A stretch of DNA of 32,451 nt from Anabaena subtropica FACHB-260. GTDB lineage: Bacteria; Cyanobacteriota; Cyanobacteriia; Cyanobacteriales; Nostocaceae. Below the pieces are notes generated by a model that was not told the DNA's origin, did no database searches, and saw only the letters and a program-made list of their open reading frames with translations. A program made the translations under genes and the position numbers. The DNA lies in contig NZ_JACJRF010000054.1 of the NCBI RefSeq assembly GCF_014697105.1, positions 1-32,451 of the forward strand. The letters run 5' to 3'. Position 1 is the first letter of the stretch, and each line of letters opens with the position of its first letter. Below, piece by piece: positions 1-7,730 of this stretch.

Positions 1-93
1 ATTGCTGCCAAAATCGCCTCTCACACACTACGCAAATTGCTTCGCCGCCTTTTTGGTATTGATGTTCTCACCTTCCAGTCTCATTCTCTTTAA
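1..93 (+). CDS. Possible C-terminal end of an unidentified gene
   Basis: An open frame enters from the left edge and stops with TAA at 91-93. The 30 visible codons give a basic, helix-like tail (one stretch reads LRKLLRRLFGIDVLTFQ). I do not recognise the family. A 30-codon open frame can occur by chance, so support is limited to its residue pattern and to the AT-rich, non-coding-looking sequence that follows the stop. Confidence 0.35.
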   Translation: MAAKIASHTLRKLLRRLFGIDVLTFQSHSL

Positions 94-153
94 TTCACAT
101 TAGACGTATAATTCGTAATTCGTAAACTTGTAATAATTTAAAGGTAGGGTATG

Positions 154-807
154 TTAAGCCATAGGTGGTTGAGCCGCAGAGATTTGTTGTTTGACCCAAG
201 CGCGAAAAGCACTCTTTGCTGCAAGTTGACCTATTTTTTTGCTTTCTTGTATGAATAGGGGAATCTCTTGTATCAAAACTGGCATAAAAGTAGGACTAAA
301 CTCAACTTCTACGTACTCATTACCTGAAAGACTATAAATTTTTAAGAAAGTCCCGTTGTATCTCCAAAACTCAGGGATACCCATTGAGGCATAAAGAGAT
401 AACTTGTCTATTTTAGGTCGAGAATAATCTACCTCTAGTACTAGGTCTGGTGGTGGGTCTTGAGCTAAATTAATAGTTTCTCTATCCCTAACTAAAAATT
501 CATTTTGAATGTAATAACTACTATCTGGCTCTCCGCCTTTTTCTAAATCGTCTCTTGTTAAGGTAAGGGAGCCTATACTTTTGACTTCTAAGCCAAATTC
601 TTCACACAGCACGAGAATAAAGCCTTCAATCAGGCGATTGGAGTTCTCATGCGGCATTAGTGGAGTCATGATTTCTACTACTCCCTTGTCATAGGCAAGT
701 CGGGAGTTTCGTTCATTTCCCATATCTGCCAGCATTGCTTTGAACGTCTGCCAACTAATGTTTTTCAGCAAAGTTCTTGTTTCTGCGAGTTGTGTTGTTG
801 TCAACAT
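154..807 (-). CDS. Uma2 family endonuclease (DUF820)
   Basis: A 217-residue protein of the Uma2/DUF820 family, restriction-endonuclease-like PD-(D/E)XK proteins that are greatly expanded in cyanobacteria. The core is visible: an acidic residue in a GGEPDSSYY-type region, then PPPDLVLEVDYS supplying the conserved PD and E-V-x elements, followed by the KLSLYASMGIPEFWRY helix typical of the family. The start at 807 (MLTTTQ) is chosen over the upstream ATG at 834 because an AAAGGT ribosome site precedes it and homologues begin near this point. It appears monocistronic. Family assignment is firm. The biological role is unknown, as for most Uma2 proteins. Two more family members lie at 4110-4841 and 5760-6581. 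Confidence 0.88.
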   Translation of the reverse strand: MLTTTQLAETRTLLKNISWQTFKAMLADMGNERNSRLAYDKGVVEIMTPLMPHENSNRLIEGFILVLCEEFGLEVKSIGSLTLTRDDLEKGGEPDSSYYIQNEFLVRDRETINLAQDPPPDLVLEVDYSRPKIDKLSLYASMGIPEFWRYNGTFLKIYSLSGNEYVEVEFSPTFMPVLIQEIPLFIQESKKIGQLAAKSAFRAWVKQQISAAQPPMA

Positions 808-922
808 AGCAATTAACCTTTGGGGAAGATACAAATCTCACACCAAAGAGCAGTTCACCTTTAGGCATTTTTGCAGAGTGGCGCAGAGAGGATGAGAGGT
901 TTGAAATTTTAGTACATCAATT

Positions 923-1564
923 TTATATAGCTTGGAGAGTTACTGCTAATTTATCAGCAATTCCTGCTATCCAATTTTCATCTTGTTTAGTGTAACTTCT
1001 AGGGGCATTTGCTCCTAAAATTAACACTCCTTGATTGCCAATTGGTTGACAAATTACACCTTGAGTATTATCTGGTAAATAATCAAATTCAATCCGTCCT
1101 GGGTAGACATTTGAAGCTACTAAATAAACAGGCTGTTGTTTTTCCAAAACTCGTTTAACAATTGCTCCTGGTATGACTTCTCCCTTGGGGGACAGAATAC
1201 CGCGACGTAACAAAACTTTGCCTTGATAGTAAACCACTAGCGATCGCGTTACTGTATTAGTCAATAACAAATGGGATGCCCAGGCTAGTTCTGTTTTCAC
1301 GGCTTCTGGTAAATCTGCTGCTAAGACAAAACCCTCTTCACCAATGAGTTCTACAGAATCAGGCGATCGCGGCTGCACCTGCTGCCAAATTAAACCCGTT
1401 AAAATGAGAACAGCGCTCAAAATTACTCCCAGCACATCACCACGCGCTTGAGAGTTGGTCAGTTCCGATGTCAATAAACGGTTAACCAGCAAAAGTATAG
1501 CGCCTAACCCACCTACTACTAAGGGCAAGCGCCGTAAAACTCGATTGGGATCAGATTTGGTCAT
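923..1564 (-). CDS. Cofactor assembly of complex C subunit B (CCB2/CCB4-like)
   Basis: A 213-residue membrane protein matching the cyanobacterial CCB2/CCB4 family, whose plastid relatives attach haem ci covalently to cytochrome b6 of the cytochrome b6f complex. Two N-terminal hydrophobic segments are seen (about residues 13-31, and 44-62 containing VLGVILSAVLILTGLIW), followed by a soluble domain with the motifs LLTNTVTRSLVVYY and GVICQPIGNQGVLILGA. Length and two-helix topology fit the family. It lies directly downstream of rpaB on the same strand with a 42-bp gap, so cotranscription is possible. Function is inferred from the family, not from a catalytic motif. Confidence 0.82.
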   Translation of the reverse strand: MTKSDPNRVLRRLPLVVGGLGAILLLVNRLLTSELTNSQARGDVLGVILSAVLILTGLIWQQVQPRSPDSVELIGEEGFVLAADLPEAVKTELAWASHLLLTNTVTRSLVVYYQGKVLLRRGILSPKGEVIPGAIVKRVLEKQQPVYLVASNVYPGRIEFDYLPDNTQGVICQPIGNQGVLILGANAPRSYTKQDENWIAGIADKLAVTLQAI

Positions 1565-1606
1565 TAGTCATTAATCATTAGTCAACAGTGATTATCTCCC
1601 TACTCC

Positions 1607-2335
1607 CTATTCCTCTCCTGGTTCAATTATGCGTTGAAACAAATAGCCAGTACCTCTTGCTGTGAGGATTAGTTCTGGGTTACTGGGGTCATCTTCTAAT
1701 TTTGCCCGTAAGCGGGATATATGCACATCTACCACGCGAGTATCTACATGGCGTTCTGGAGTATAACCCCAGACTTCTTGTAAAATTTCTGAACGGGAAA
1801 AAGCTTCTCCAGAGCGACTGACTAACAACTCTAGTAAACTAAATTCCATACCTGTCAAGCGGATACGCTCATCACCTTTGTAGACTTGGCGCTTGTTGGT
1901 ATCAATTTTGATGTTACCAACGTGAATCACCCCAGAACTGGGGATACCAGAAGCACCGGTTTTATCTACCCGTCGCAAGACTGAGCGAATCCGCGCTTCT
2001 AGTTCTTTGGGCGAGAATGGTTTAACTACGTAGTCATCAGCACCCAACTCCAAACCCGTGATGCGATCGGCAACGTCCCCCAAGGCTGTTAGCATAATAA
2101 TGGGAACGTCTGATTCTTTACGTAATTCTTGGCAAACACCGTAACCATCTAGCTTTGGCATCATCACATCCAAAACCACTAAATCGGGTTCAGCTTTGCG
2201 AAATGTTTCCAAAGCTTCTTCGCCATCCCCTGCTGTCACTACATCGTAGCCAATCATCGAAAGGCGCGTTTCTAAAATCCGGCGAATGCTAGCTTCGTCG
2301 TCTACTACCAGGATTTTTTCTTTATGACTTTCCAA
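1607..2335 (-). CDS. rpaB: Response regulator RpaB (OmpR/PhoB family, Ycf27)
   Basis: A 242-residue response regulator, partner of the kinase Hik33/NblS, that controls high-light and photosystem genes by binding HLR1 motifs. The receiver domain (about 1-120) has the acidic pair D12-D13, phospho-acceptor D56 in LVVLDVMMP, T83 and K105. The C-terminal winged-helix DNA-binding domain has EVWGY and RVVDVHISRLRAKLE, and ends in TARGTGYLF. No ATG is available. Two TTG codons compete: at 2344 the AAGGAG site is only 2 nt away, whereas at 2335 it is 11 nt away and the protein begins MESHKEKILVV, like known RpaB (MENHKEK). I therefore prefer 2335. It diverges from radA across about 170 bp of AT-rich DNA. 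Confidence 0.93.
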   Translation of the reverse strand: MESHKEKILVVDDEASIRRILETRLSMIGYDVVTAGDGEEALETFRKAEPDLVVLDVMMPKLDGYGVCQELRKESDVPIIMLTALGDVADRITGLELGADDYVVKPFSPKELEARIRSVLRRVDKTGASGIPSSGVIHVGNIKIDTNKRQVYKGDERIRLTGMEFSLLELLVSRSGEAFSRSEILQEVWGYTPERHVDTRVVDVHISRLRAKLEDDPSNPELILTARGTGYLFQRIIEPGEE

Positions 2336-2512
2336 GTTGCTCAACGCTCCTTAACTAAAATTTCTCATGATTAATTTTTAATACCATAATATTAAGATAT
2401 CATTCCCACAAATGATTTGGAAAATGCTCTAACTCTTGCTATCAATTGAATTTTCAATTTGAGCAACACTTAAGGAAAAATTAAAATATTTAATATTAAT
2501 TAAGATTTAAGA

Positions 2513-4045
2513 ATGGCAAAGCCTAAAACCTTTTATATTTGTAACGAATGTGGGGCAGAATCTCCCCAATGGTTTGGTAAGTGTCCAGCTTGCGGTACTT
2601 ACAATTCTTTAGAAGAACAGATTACTATTCAGTCCTCCGTAGATGTTCCTAAGGGAGGAGTCAGTGGTTGGCACGCATCTCAGAATAATGGCAAAGCAGC
2701 AAAGCCGGCAAAACCACGAGCTTCTTTAACATTTGACCAAATTACCGATCGCCAAATCGCCCGTTGGGAGTCTGGCTATGGAGAACTGGATCGGGTGCTT
2801 GGTGGTGGTGTGGTTCCAGGTTCTATGGTTTTGATTGGTGGCGATCCCGGTATTGGTAAATCTACTCTATTGCTACAAGTCTCCAATCAATTGGCGCAGA
2901 GATATCGAATTCTCTATGTAACTGGCGAAGAATCAGGACAACAGGTAAAGTTAAGAGCTTCTCGCTTAGGTGTAGCAAAAACTCTAAGTGTTGTGGGAGA
3001 AGAGCAGGGAGAAGAGCAGGGAGAAGAGTTAGAACCAACACATCAAGTATCAATAGCTGAAGGTGCAGGCGCAGACTTATATGTTTTGCCAGAAACAGAT
3101 TTAGAAGAGATATTACGAGAAGTTGATTCACTCAAGCCTAATGTAGCTGTAATTGACAGTATTCAAACCGTGTTTTTCCCAGCACTTACCTCTGCACCTG
3201 GTTCAGTTGCACAGGTGAGAGAATGTACAGCCGCCTTGATGAAAGTGGCAAAACATGAAGATATAACCATGTTAATTGTGGGTCACGTCACCAAAGAAGG
3301 CGCGATCGCCGGGCCGAAAGTTTTAGAACACTTAGTAGATACAGTACTCTATTTTGAAGGCGATCGCTTTGCCTCCCATAGATTATTACGCACAGTTAAA
3401 AACCGCTTTGGTGCAACCCACGAAATCGGTATCTTTGAAATGGTAGCAAATGGACTCCGGGAAGTACCTAACCCCAGTGAGTTATTTTTAGGCAACCGTG
3501 ATGATCCCGCACCAGGTACAGCAATTGTTGTTGCTTGCGAAGGTACACGTCCTATTGTTGTGGAATTACAAGCCTTAGTCAGTCCCACCAGCTACCCTTC
3601 TCCCCGGCGTGCTGGCACGGGTATAGATTATAACCGCTTAGTCCAGATTCTCGCCGTCTTAGAAAAGCGTGTAGGGATTCCCATGTCCAAATTAGATTCC
3701 TACGTCGCCTCGGCCGGAGGATTGAACGTAGAAGAACCAGCCGTAGATTTAGGTATCGCCATTGCCATAGTTGCCAGTTTCCGCGATCGCATTGTTGATC
3801 CCGGTACAGTCTTGATTGGCGAAGTCGGCTTGGGTGGACAAGTGAGATCGGTTTCCCAGATGGAACTCCGGTTAAAAGAAGCAGCCAAACTGGGATTTAA
3901 GCGAGCGATCGTTCCCAAAGGTCAAAAATTTCCCGACTTCGACATTGAAATTTTACCAGTTGCCAAAGTCATAGATGCAATTATTGCCGCCATCCCCCAT
4001 CAGGAATTGACAGACGAAGATTTAGATCCAGACGACGACGAATAG
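2513..4045 (+). CDS. radA: DNA repair protein RadA
   Basis: A 510-residue RadA/Sms, the RecA-related ATPase that processes recombination branch intermediates. Domains in order: a C4 zinc finger (C10, C13, C24, C27); a RecA-like core with Walker A GGDPGIGKST at 109-118, Walker B VAVIDS at about 211-216 and the RadA-specific KNRFG motif at 296-300; and a C-terminal Lon-protease-like domain (about 330-490) containing SAGGLNVEEPAVDLG. An acidic insertion near residues 162-180 is built from a 12-bp tandem repeat (2996-3031). The C-terminus ends in an acidic run. The ATG at 2513 directly precedes the zinc-finger module; its ribosome site is weak. Divergent from rpaB. Confidence 0.97.
   Translation: MAKPKTFYICNECGAESPQWFGKCPACGTYNSLEEQITIQSSVDVPKGGVSGWHASQNNGKAAKPAKPRASLTFDQITDRQIARWESGYGELDRVLGGGVVPGSMVLIGGDPGIGKSTLLLQVSNQLAQRYRILYVTGEESGQQVKLRASRLGVAKTLSVVGEEQGEEQGEELEPTHQVSIAEGAGADLYVLPETDLEEILREVDSLKPNVAVIDSIQTVFFPALTSAPGSVAQVRECTAALMKVAKHEDITMLIVGHVTKEGAIAGPKVLEHLVDTVLYFEGDRFASHRLLRTVKNRFGATHEIGIFEMVANGLREVPNPSELFLGNRDDPAPGTAIVVACEGTRPIVVELQALVSPTSYPSPRRAGTGIDYNRLVQILAVLEKRVGIPMSKLDSYVASAGGLNVEEPAVDLGIAIAIVASFRDRIVDPGTVLIGEVGLGGQVRSVSQMELRLKEAAKLGFKRAIVPKGQKFPDFDIEILPVAKVIDAIIAAIPHQELTDEDLDPDDDE
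2996..3031 (+). repeat. 12-bp tandem repeat inside radA (GEEQ units)
   Basis: Three successive 12-bp units, GGAGAAGAGCAG twice and then a variant ending GTTA, encode GEEQ-GEEQ-GEEL. They lie between the first half of the RecA core and the stretch leading to Walker B. Since the unit length is a multiple of three, expansion keeps the frame. Confidence 0.85.
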
Positions 4046-4109
4046 AAACAGGTTACAGACACTGGAAGAAATAGTTTTCCTCCCCCTACATCCCTAAAAC
4101 CTTACACCC

Positions 4110-4841
4110 ATGACAGCGATCGCCACCCCAAACTACCAAATCACGTGGGAAAAACTCCCCGATGATTACAAGCTACCAGACGAACCAGTAGACAACATCA
4201 ACCAACCAACCTTAGCCGCAGCATTAACCGAAAGTTTACAAATAGCCGGAAAAATCCCAAAAAATACCCTAACAACAACAAATTACGGCATTTGTGCCAC
4301 CCTTAACGGCAAAGTGGTTGTTAAAGCACCTGATTGGGCATATATTCCCAGTATCAGCGTTAATAGAGCAGAAGTAACACGCAGTTACACCCCCCAATGA
4401 CAGGGTGAAATTCCCGTGATTGTCATGGAATTTATTTCCGATACAGAGGGTACAGAATACTCAGTCAAACCAACCCATCCACCAGGAAAATGGTTTTTTT
4501 ACGAGCGCATCCTCAAAGTTCCCAACTATATTATCTTTGAACCAGATAGCGGTAGATTCGAGATGTATCGCTTAGATAACACAGAACGGTACACATTACA
4601 AGAGCCAAACAACAATCAGCTGTACTGGATATCGGAAATGAATCTTTACCTTGGCGTATGGGAAGGTATGTGTGAAAATCACACAGGAAACTGGTTGCGG
4701 TGGTGGGATGAACAAGGAAACCTACTACTTTGGGGTTTCGAGTTAGCCGAAAAAGAAAGACAACGCGCCGAACAGGAACATCAACGGGCTGAACGACTAG
4801 CAGCACAACTACGCGCCGCCGGAATTGAGCCGCAAGATTAG
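4110..4841 (+). pseudogene. Uma2 family endonuclease gene interrupted by an in-frame TGA
   Basis: One reading frame runs from the ATG at 4110 to the stop at 4839-4841, broken only by TGA at 4398-4400. The first part (96 aa) contains KVVVKAPDWAYIPSISV. The second resumes immediately with QGEIPVIVMEF, the Uma2 E-containing strand, then PPGKWFFYERILKVPNYIIF and a coiled-coil tail rich in ERQRAEQE. Together they make a 243-residue Uma2 protein similar in plan to the intact gene at 5760-6581. The frame is the same on both sides, so a single nonsense substitution is the simplest explanation. The downstream part could be translated alone from ATG 4425 or a nearby codon, but it would lack the N-terminal half. 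Confidence 0.85.
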
Positions 4842-5014
4842 ACATTTCGCCAACAATTTAAAAATTGCGATCGCCTCTGCTGGTGTCATAATTTCATGGC
4901 GATTGAATATATTGCTATTGTAAGCTTCATCCCTAGCACCTTAAATCTTCCTGCCGACAAGAGTAAGTTTTGCCTATGCCAGAATAGAATGCCAGTAAAA
5001 CTACGGTTTGACAT

Positions 5015-5323
5015 ATGGTGTGGAATCCAGGGAAGCAGTTATTTGGCGATCGCTACAGAATCGAGAGAAAATTGGGTGAAGGTGGCATTGGGATCACTTA
5101 CCTAGCGAAAAATAAACAGGGTCAACCGCGTGTAATTAAAACCTTGCGTGAAGAAATACTCAATAATCCTACTTGGATACCGCATCAAAGTAGACTCAAG
5201 CAAGATTTCAAAGAAGAAGCATTACGCCTAGCCTTATGTCGCCATCCCCACATTGTAGAAGTAGAAAATGTTTTTGATGATGCTGACTTACCCTGCATGG
5301 CGGCGACGCAGCTAGTTTGGTAA
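5015..5323 (+). pseudogene. Truncated Ser/Thr protein kinase (N-lobe remnant)
   Basis: A 102-codon frame starting MVWNPGKQLFGDRYRIERKLG carries the N-lobe of a eukaryotic-type (Hanks) kinase: the glycine loop GEGGIGITY (about residues 21-29), the ATP-binding lysine in RVIKTL, and an alpha-C glutamate in the FKEEALRLALCRHPHIVEVE region. The frame degenerates right after LPCM, where related cyanobacterial kinases continue into the hinge and the catalytic loop. No HRD, DFG or APE motif follows in any frame before the next gene at 5371. It cannot encode an active kinase and is best read as a gene remnant. The start is the ATG usual for this subfamily. Confidence 0.85.
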
Positions 5324-5370
5324 TCACAGCGTCACAATAGCAAATAAGACTTGCAAACATTAAAACCAAC

Positions 5371-5592
5371 ATGAAAGCATACGAATTTCCAGCAAACGTC
5401 ACCACTGAAGGCAAAGTAGAATTACCGAATACTGTTTTACAAAAGTTAGCAACTAACCAGCAGGTAAAAGTAATTATTCTCGTCAATGAACCCACAGAAG
5501 AAGAACAAGAAGAAGCAGTTTGGCATCGTCTTGCAGCCGATCAATTATTGAAAGGTTACAGCGAAGATGATGCTATCTACGACACGATTTAA
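5371..5592 (+). CDS. Small antitoxin-like protein (partner toxin degraded)
   Basis: A 73-residue acidic protein. Its N-terminus (MKAYEFPANVTTEGKVELP) resembles the AbrB-like or DUF2281-like DNA-binding part of cyanobacterial antitoxins. Its C-terminus, with EEEQEEAVWHRLAADQLLKG and YSEDDAIYDTI, matches the toxin-binding tail I know from proteins encoded just before PemK/MazF-type toxins. In its normal context a toxin gene begins a few bases after the stop; here only a deleted remnant is present (5596-5729). It may therefore be an orphan antitoxin. Assignment rests on remembered family resemblance, with no database search. Confidence 0.72.
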   Translation: MKAYEFPANVTTEGKVELPNTVLQKLATNQQVKVIILVNEPTEEEQEEAVWHRLAADQLLKGYSEDDAIYDTI

Positions 5593-5595
5593 GCA

Positions 5596-5729
5596 GTGCA
5601 AAATTATCAATCTGGCTCAGTCATTTTACTCAAACTGCTTTTGATGTTGAAATTATCGAATGGCAGCAAGCAGGCTTAATGCGTCCGTCGGTAGTGAGAT
5701 TGCATAGGAAACTCAACATTTGGAGATAA
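5596..5729 (+). pseudogene. Remnant of a MazF/PemK-like toxin with internal deletion
   Basis: Starting at GTG 5596, four bases after the antitoxin stop, the first frame reads VQNYQSGSVILLK, the N-terminal strand of PemK/MazF-type toxins. From about 5625 the toxin-like sequence continues in a different frame as TQTAFDVEIIEWQQAGLMRP followed by SVVRL and a stop at 5727-5729. That segment resembles the C-terminal part of the same toxins. The middle, including the expected FPFTD and KRPALVL-type segments, is missing. The junction falls in ACTCAAACTG, readable in both frames, which suggests a deletion at a short direct repeat. The product cannot be a functional toxin. Confidence 0.7.
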
Positions 5730-5759
5730 TAAAAGCAGCAACATCAAAGTTTAGCTGAC

Positions 5760-6581
5760 ATGACTACCTTCCCTAGATACATTCCCCAATCAGATCCGCC
5801 GCTTCCTCCGTGGGAAACTCTACCAACAATGTATGATTTACCTAGCGACAACCCAGAGGAGCCAGGCTTGCCAGACGATTTCCACTTTTTACAGCCCTTA
5901 CTTTTATACTTAACCTTTCAACCCATTAACTGGAATCCTGAATTAGTTTACAGTGCGGCTGACCTGAATCTTTATTACGATCTTGATCATCCACTATGGT
6001 ACAAACGCCCTGATTGGTTTGGCGTTGTGGGAGTACAAAAACTCTACAAAGGCGAAGATTTGCGTTTAAGTTATGTTACTTGGCAAGAACCAGCAAATCC
6101 TTTTGTAGTAGTAGAATTATTATCTCCAGGTACAGAAGAGGAAGATTTAGGCATTACTCAAAAACCAACAGCTAAACCTCCAAGCAAATGGGAAGTTTAC
6201 GAGCGAATTTTGCGAATCCCTTACTATATTGTGTTTAGCCGCTACACCAATGAACTAAGAGCCTTTCAGTTAGTAGGCGGTCATTATGAAGCGATAAATT
6301 TAACTGAGGGACGCATACTCATACCAGAGTTGGGTTTAAGTTTGGGTGTGTGGCAAGGAGGGTTTCGAGATATCAACAGGTTGTGGCTACGTTGGTTCAC
6401 CTTAGCAGGGGAATTAATTTCTGAGCCTACAGAAGAAGTTGTTGCAGCTACGGAAAGAGCAATGATTGCTGAACAGGAAGCTACTGATGCTAAACAAGAA
6501 GCTGAACAGGCAAAAGCAAAAGCAGCACAGTTAGCAGAACGTCTGCGACAACTAGGAGTGAATCCTGATGAGCTAGTGTAA
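5760..6581 (+). CDS. Uma2 family endonuclease (DUF820) with coiled-coil tail
   Basis: A 273-residue Uma2/DUF820 protein. The N-terminal LPSDNPEEPGLPDDFH segment is followed by the nuclease core KRPDWFGVVGVQ and NPFVVVELLSPGTEEEDLG, which carry the D and E-containing motifs, then PPSKWEVYERILRIPYYIVF and LGLSLGVWQGG. The last 45 residues are a charged coiled coil (EATDAKQEAEQAKAKAAQLAE) ending LRQLGVNPDELV, a common C-terminus in this cyanobacterial subgroup. It is a paralogue of the interrupted gene at 4110-4841. The frame is intact and ATG-started. Specific function is unknown. Confidence 0.88.
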   Translation: MTTFPRYIPQSDPPLPPWETLPTMYDLPSDNPEEPGLPDDFHFLQPLLLYLTFQPINWNPELVYSAADLNLYYDLDHPLWYKRPDWFGVVGVQKLYKGEDLRLSYVTWQEPANPFVVVELLSPGTEEEDLGITQKPTAKPPSKWEVYERILRIPYYIVFSRYTNELRAFQLVGGHYEAINLTEGRILIPELGLSLGVWQGGFRDINRLWLRWFTLAGELISEPTEEVVAATERAMIAEQEATDAKQEAEQAKAKAAQLAERLRQLGVNPDELV

Positions 6582-6676
6582 ATTATGCTTACCAGATAAA
6601 CCTGTAGATAGAATTGCGATCGCCTAAAAATTGTCACAATAATGACTGCGATCGTGAATTTAGGACAATTAATTCT

Positions 6677-7573
6677 ATGGGCTTTGGTATTGGTGATTTA
6701 TTCTGGATTTTTCTGCTACTTTCTACCCTGCAACCCCTCTGGCAAAAACGCCAAGTAGAATATCGACGTATCCGGGCTTTACAAGAATTCCAGCAGGAAC
6801 GTAAAAGCCGTGTAATTTTATTGATACATCGTCAAGAGTCTATCAGTTTATTGGGTATTCCCATCTCACGCTACATCACCATTGAAGACTCTGAACAAAT
6901 ACTCCGGGCAATTCGCCTCACACCCCCAGATGTACCCATCGACTTGATTCTACACACACCGGGGGGTTTAGTATTAGCTACCGAACAAATTGCTAGAGCA
7001 TTAATTCGTCACACTGCCAAAGTGACTGTATTTGTACCTCACTATGCCATGAGTGGCGGCACAATGCTTGCCCTCGCCTCAGATGAAATTGTCATGGATG
7101 CCAACGCTGTCTTAGGACCCGTTGATCCCCAACTAGGTAATTTCCCCGCCGCCAGCATTCTTAAAGTAGTCAAAGATAAGCCCATTGGTGACATTGATGA
7201 CCAGACTTTAATCATGGCAGACCTAGCAGGTAAGGCTATTCAGCAAGTACAGCGCTTTGTGCGAACTTTGCTCAAAGATAATATCCCCAAACAAAAAGTT
7301 CAGCCTGAAAATATCGAATCTATTATCGAAGCCTTAACTACCGGACGCGTTACCCATGATTATCCCATCACCGTTGAAGAAGCAACAGAAATGGGGCTGC
7401 CCATAACTGTCGGACTGCCCCGTTCTATTTACGAACTAATGGATTTATACCCCCAACCCCAAGGAGGAAGACCAAGCGTTCAGTATATTCCCATGCCTTA
7501 CGATGACCGTCGTCCTATTTTACCTATACCAAAAGGCAGACCCTTAGAAGAACCAAATCAAAAAATTATATAA
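6677..7573 (+). CDS. SDH family Clp-fold serine proteinase, membrane-anchored
   Basis: A 298-residue protein of the serine dehydrogenase proteinase family (Clp/crotonase fold, related to SppA). One N-terminal hydrophobic segment (about residues 5-20, IGDLFWIFLLLSTLQPL) anchors it in the membrane. The core has DLILHTPGGLVLATEQIA (oxyanion region around G96-G97) and HYAMSGGTMLAL with the likely nucleophile S126, then VMDANAVLGPVDPQLG. The C-terminal part is proline-rich. The ATG at 6677 is preferred over 6614 because the upstream extension lacks family resemblance. Likely role is cleavage of membrane or periplasmic protein substrates; targets are unknown. Confidence 0.87.
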   Translation: MGFGIGDLFWIFLLLSTLQPLWQKRQVEYRRIRALQEFQQERKSRVILLIHRQESISLLGIPISRYITIEDSEQILRAIRLTPPDVPIDLILHTPGGLVLATEQIARALIRHTAKVTVFVPHYAMSGGTMLALASDEIVMDANAVLGPVDPQLGNFPAASILKVVKDKPIGDIDDQTLIMADLAGKAIQQVQRFVRTLLKDNIPKQKVQPENIESIIEALTTGRVTHDYPITVEEATEMGLPITVGLPRSIYELMDLYPQPQGGRPSVQYIPMPYDDRRPILPIPKGRPLEEPNQKII

Positions 7574-7589
7574 AAGTCATAAATCCCTA

Positions 7590-7663
7590 TGACTCTGCGT
7601 CTCTGTGCCTCTGTGGTTAAATAAATTATCTTTTACCACAGAGACACGAAGCACACAGACTCA
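7590..7663. repeat. Long imperfect palindrome (intergenic stem-loop)
   Basis: Arms 7590-7617 and 7635-7663 are imperfect reverse complements, ending in the exact pair CTCTGTGGT / ACCACAGAG around a 17-nt AT-rich loop. The arms belong to the CTCTG-rich intergenic sequence family common in Nostoc-type genomes (a similar run occurs near 22895-22935). It lies between the protease gene and the convergent gene ending at 7731, so it could act as a bidirectional terminator or be a mobile repeat. Confidence 0.65.
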
Positions 7664-7730
7664 AACCTGAAGTAAAAAGCTAAGGGCGAAAGGCTGGATA
7701 AGAGATATTTTTATCACATTGTTGTGTGAT

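Noticed and set aside
4896-5105. 69-codon frame overlapping the kinase remnant
   Set aside because: The overlapping frame carries the clear kinase glycine loop; this one has no motif.
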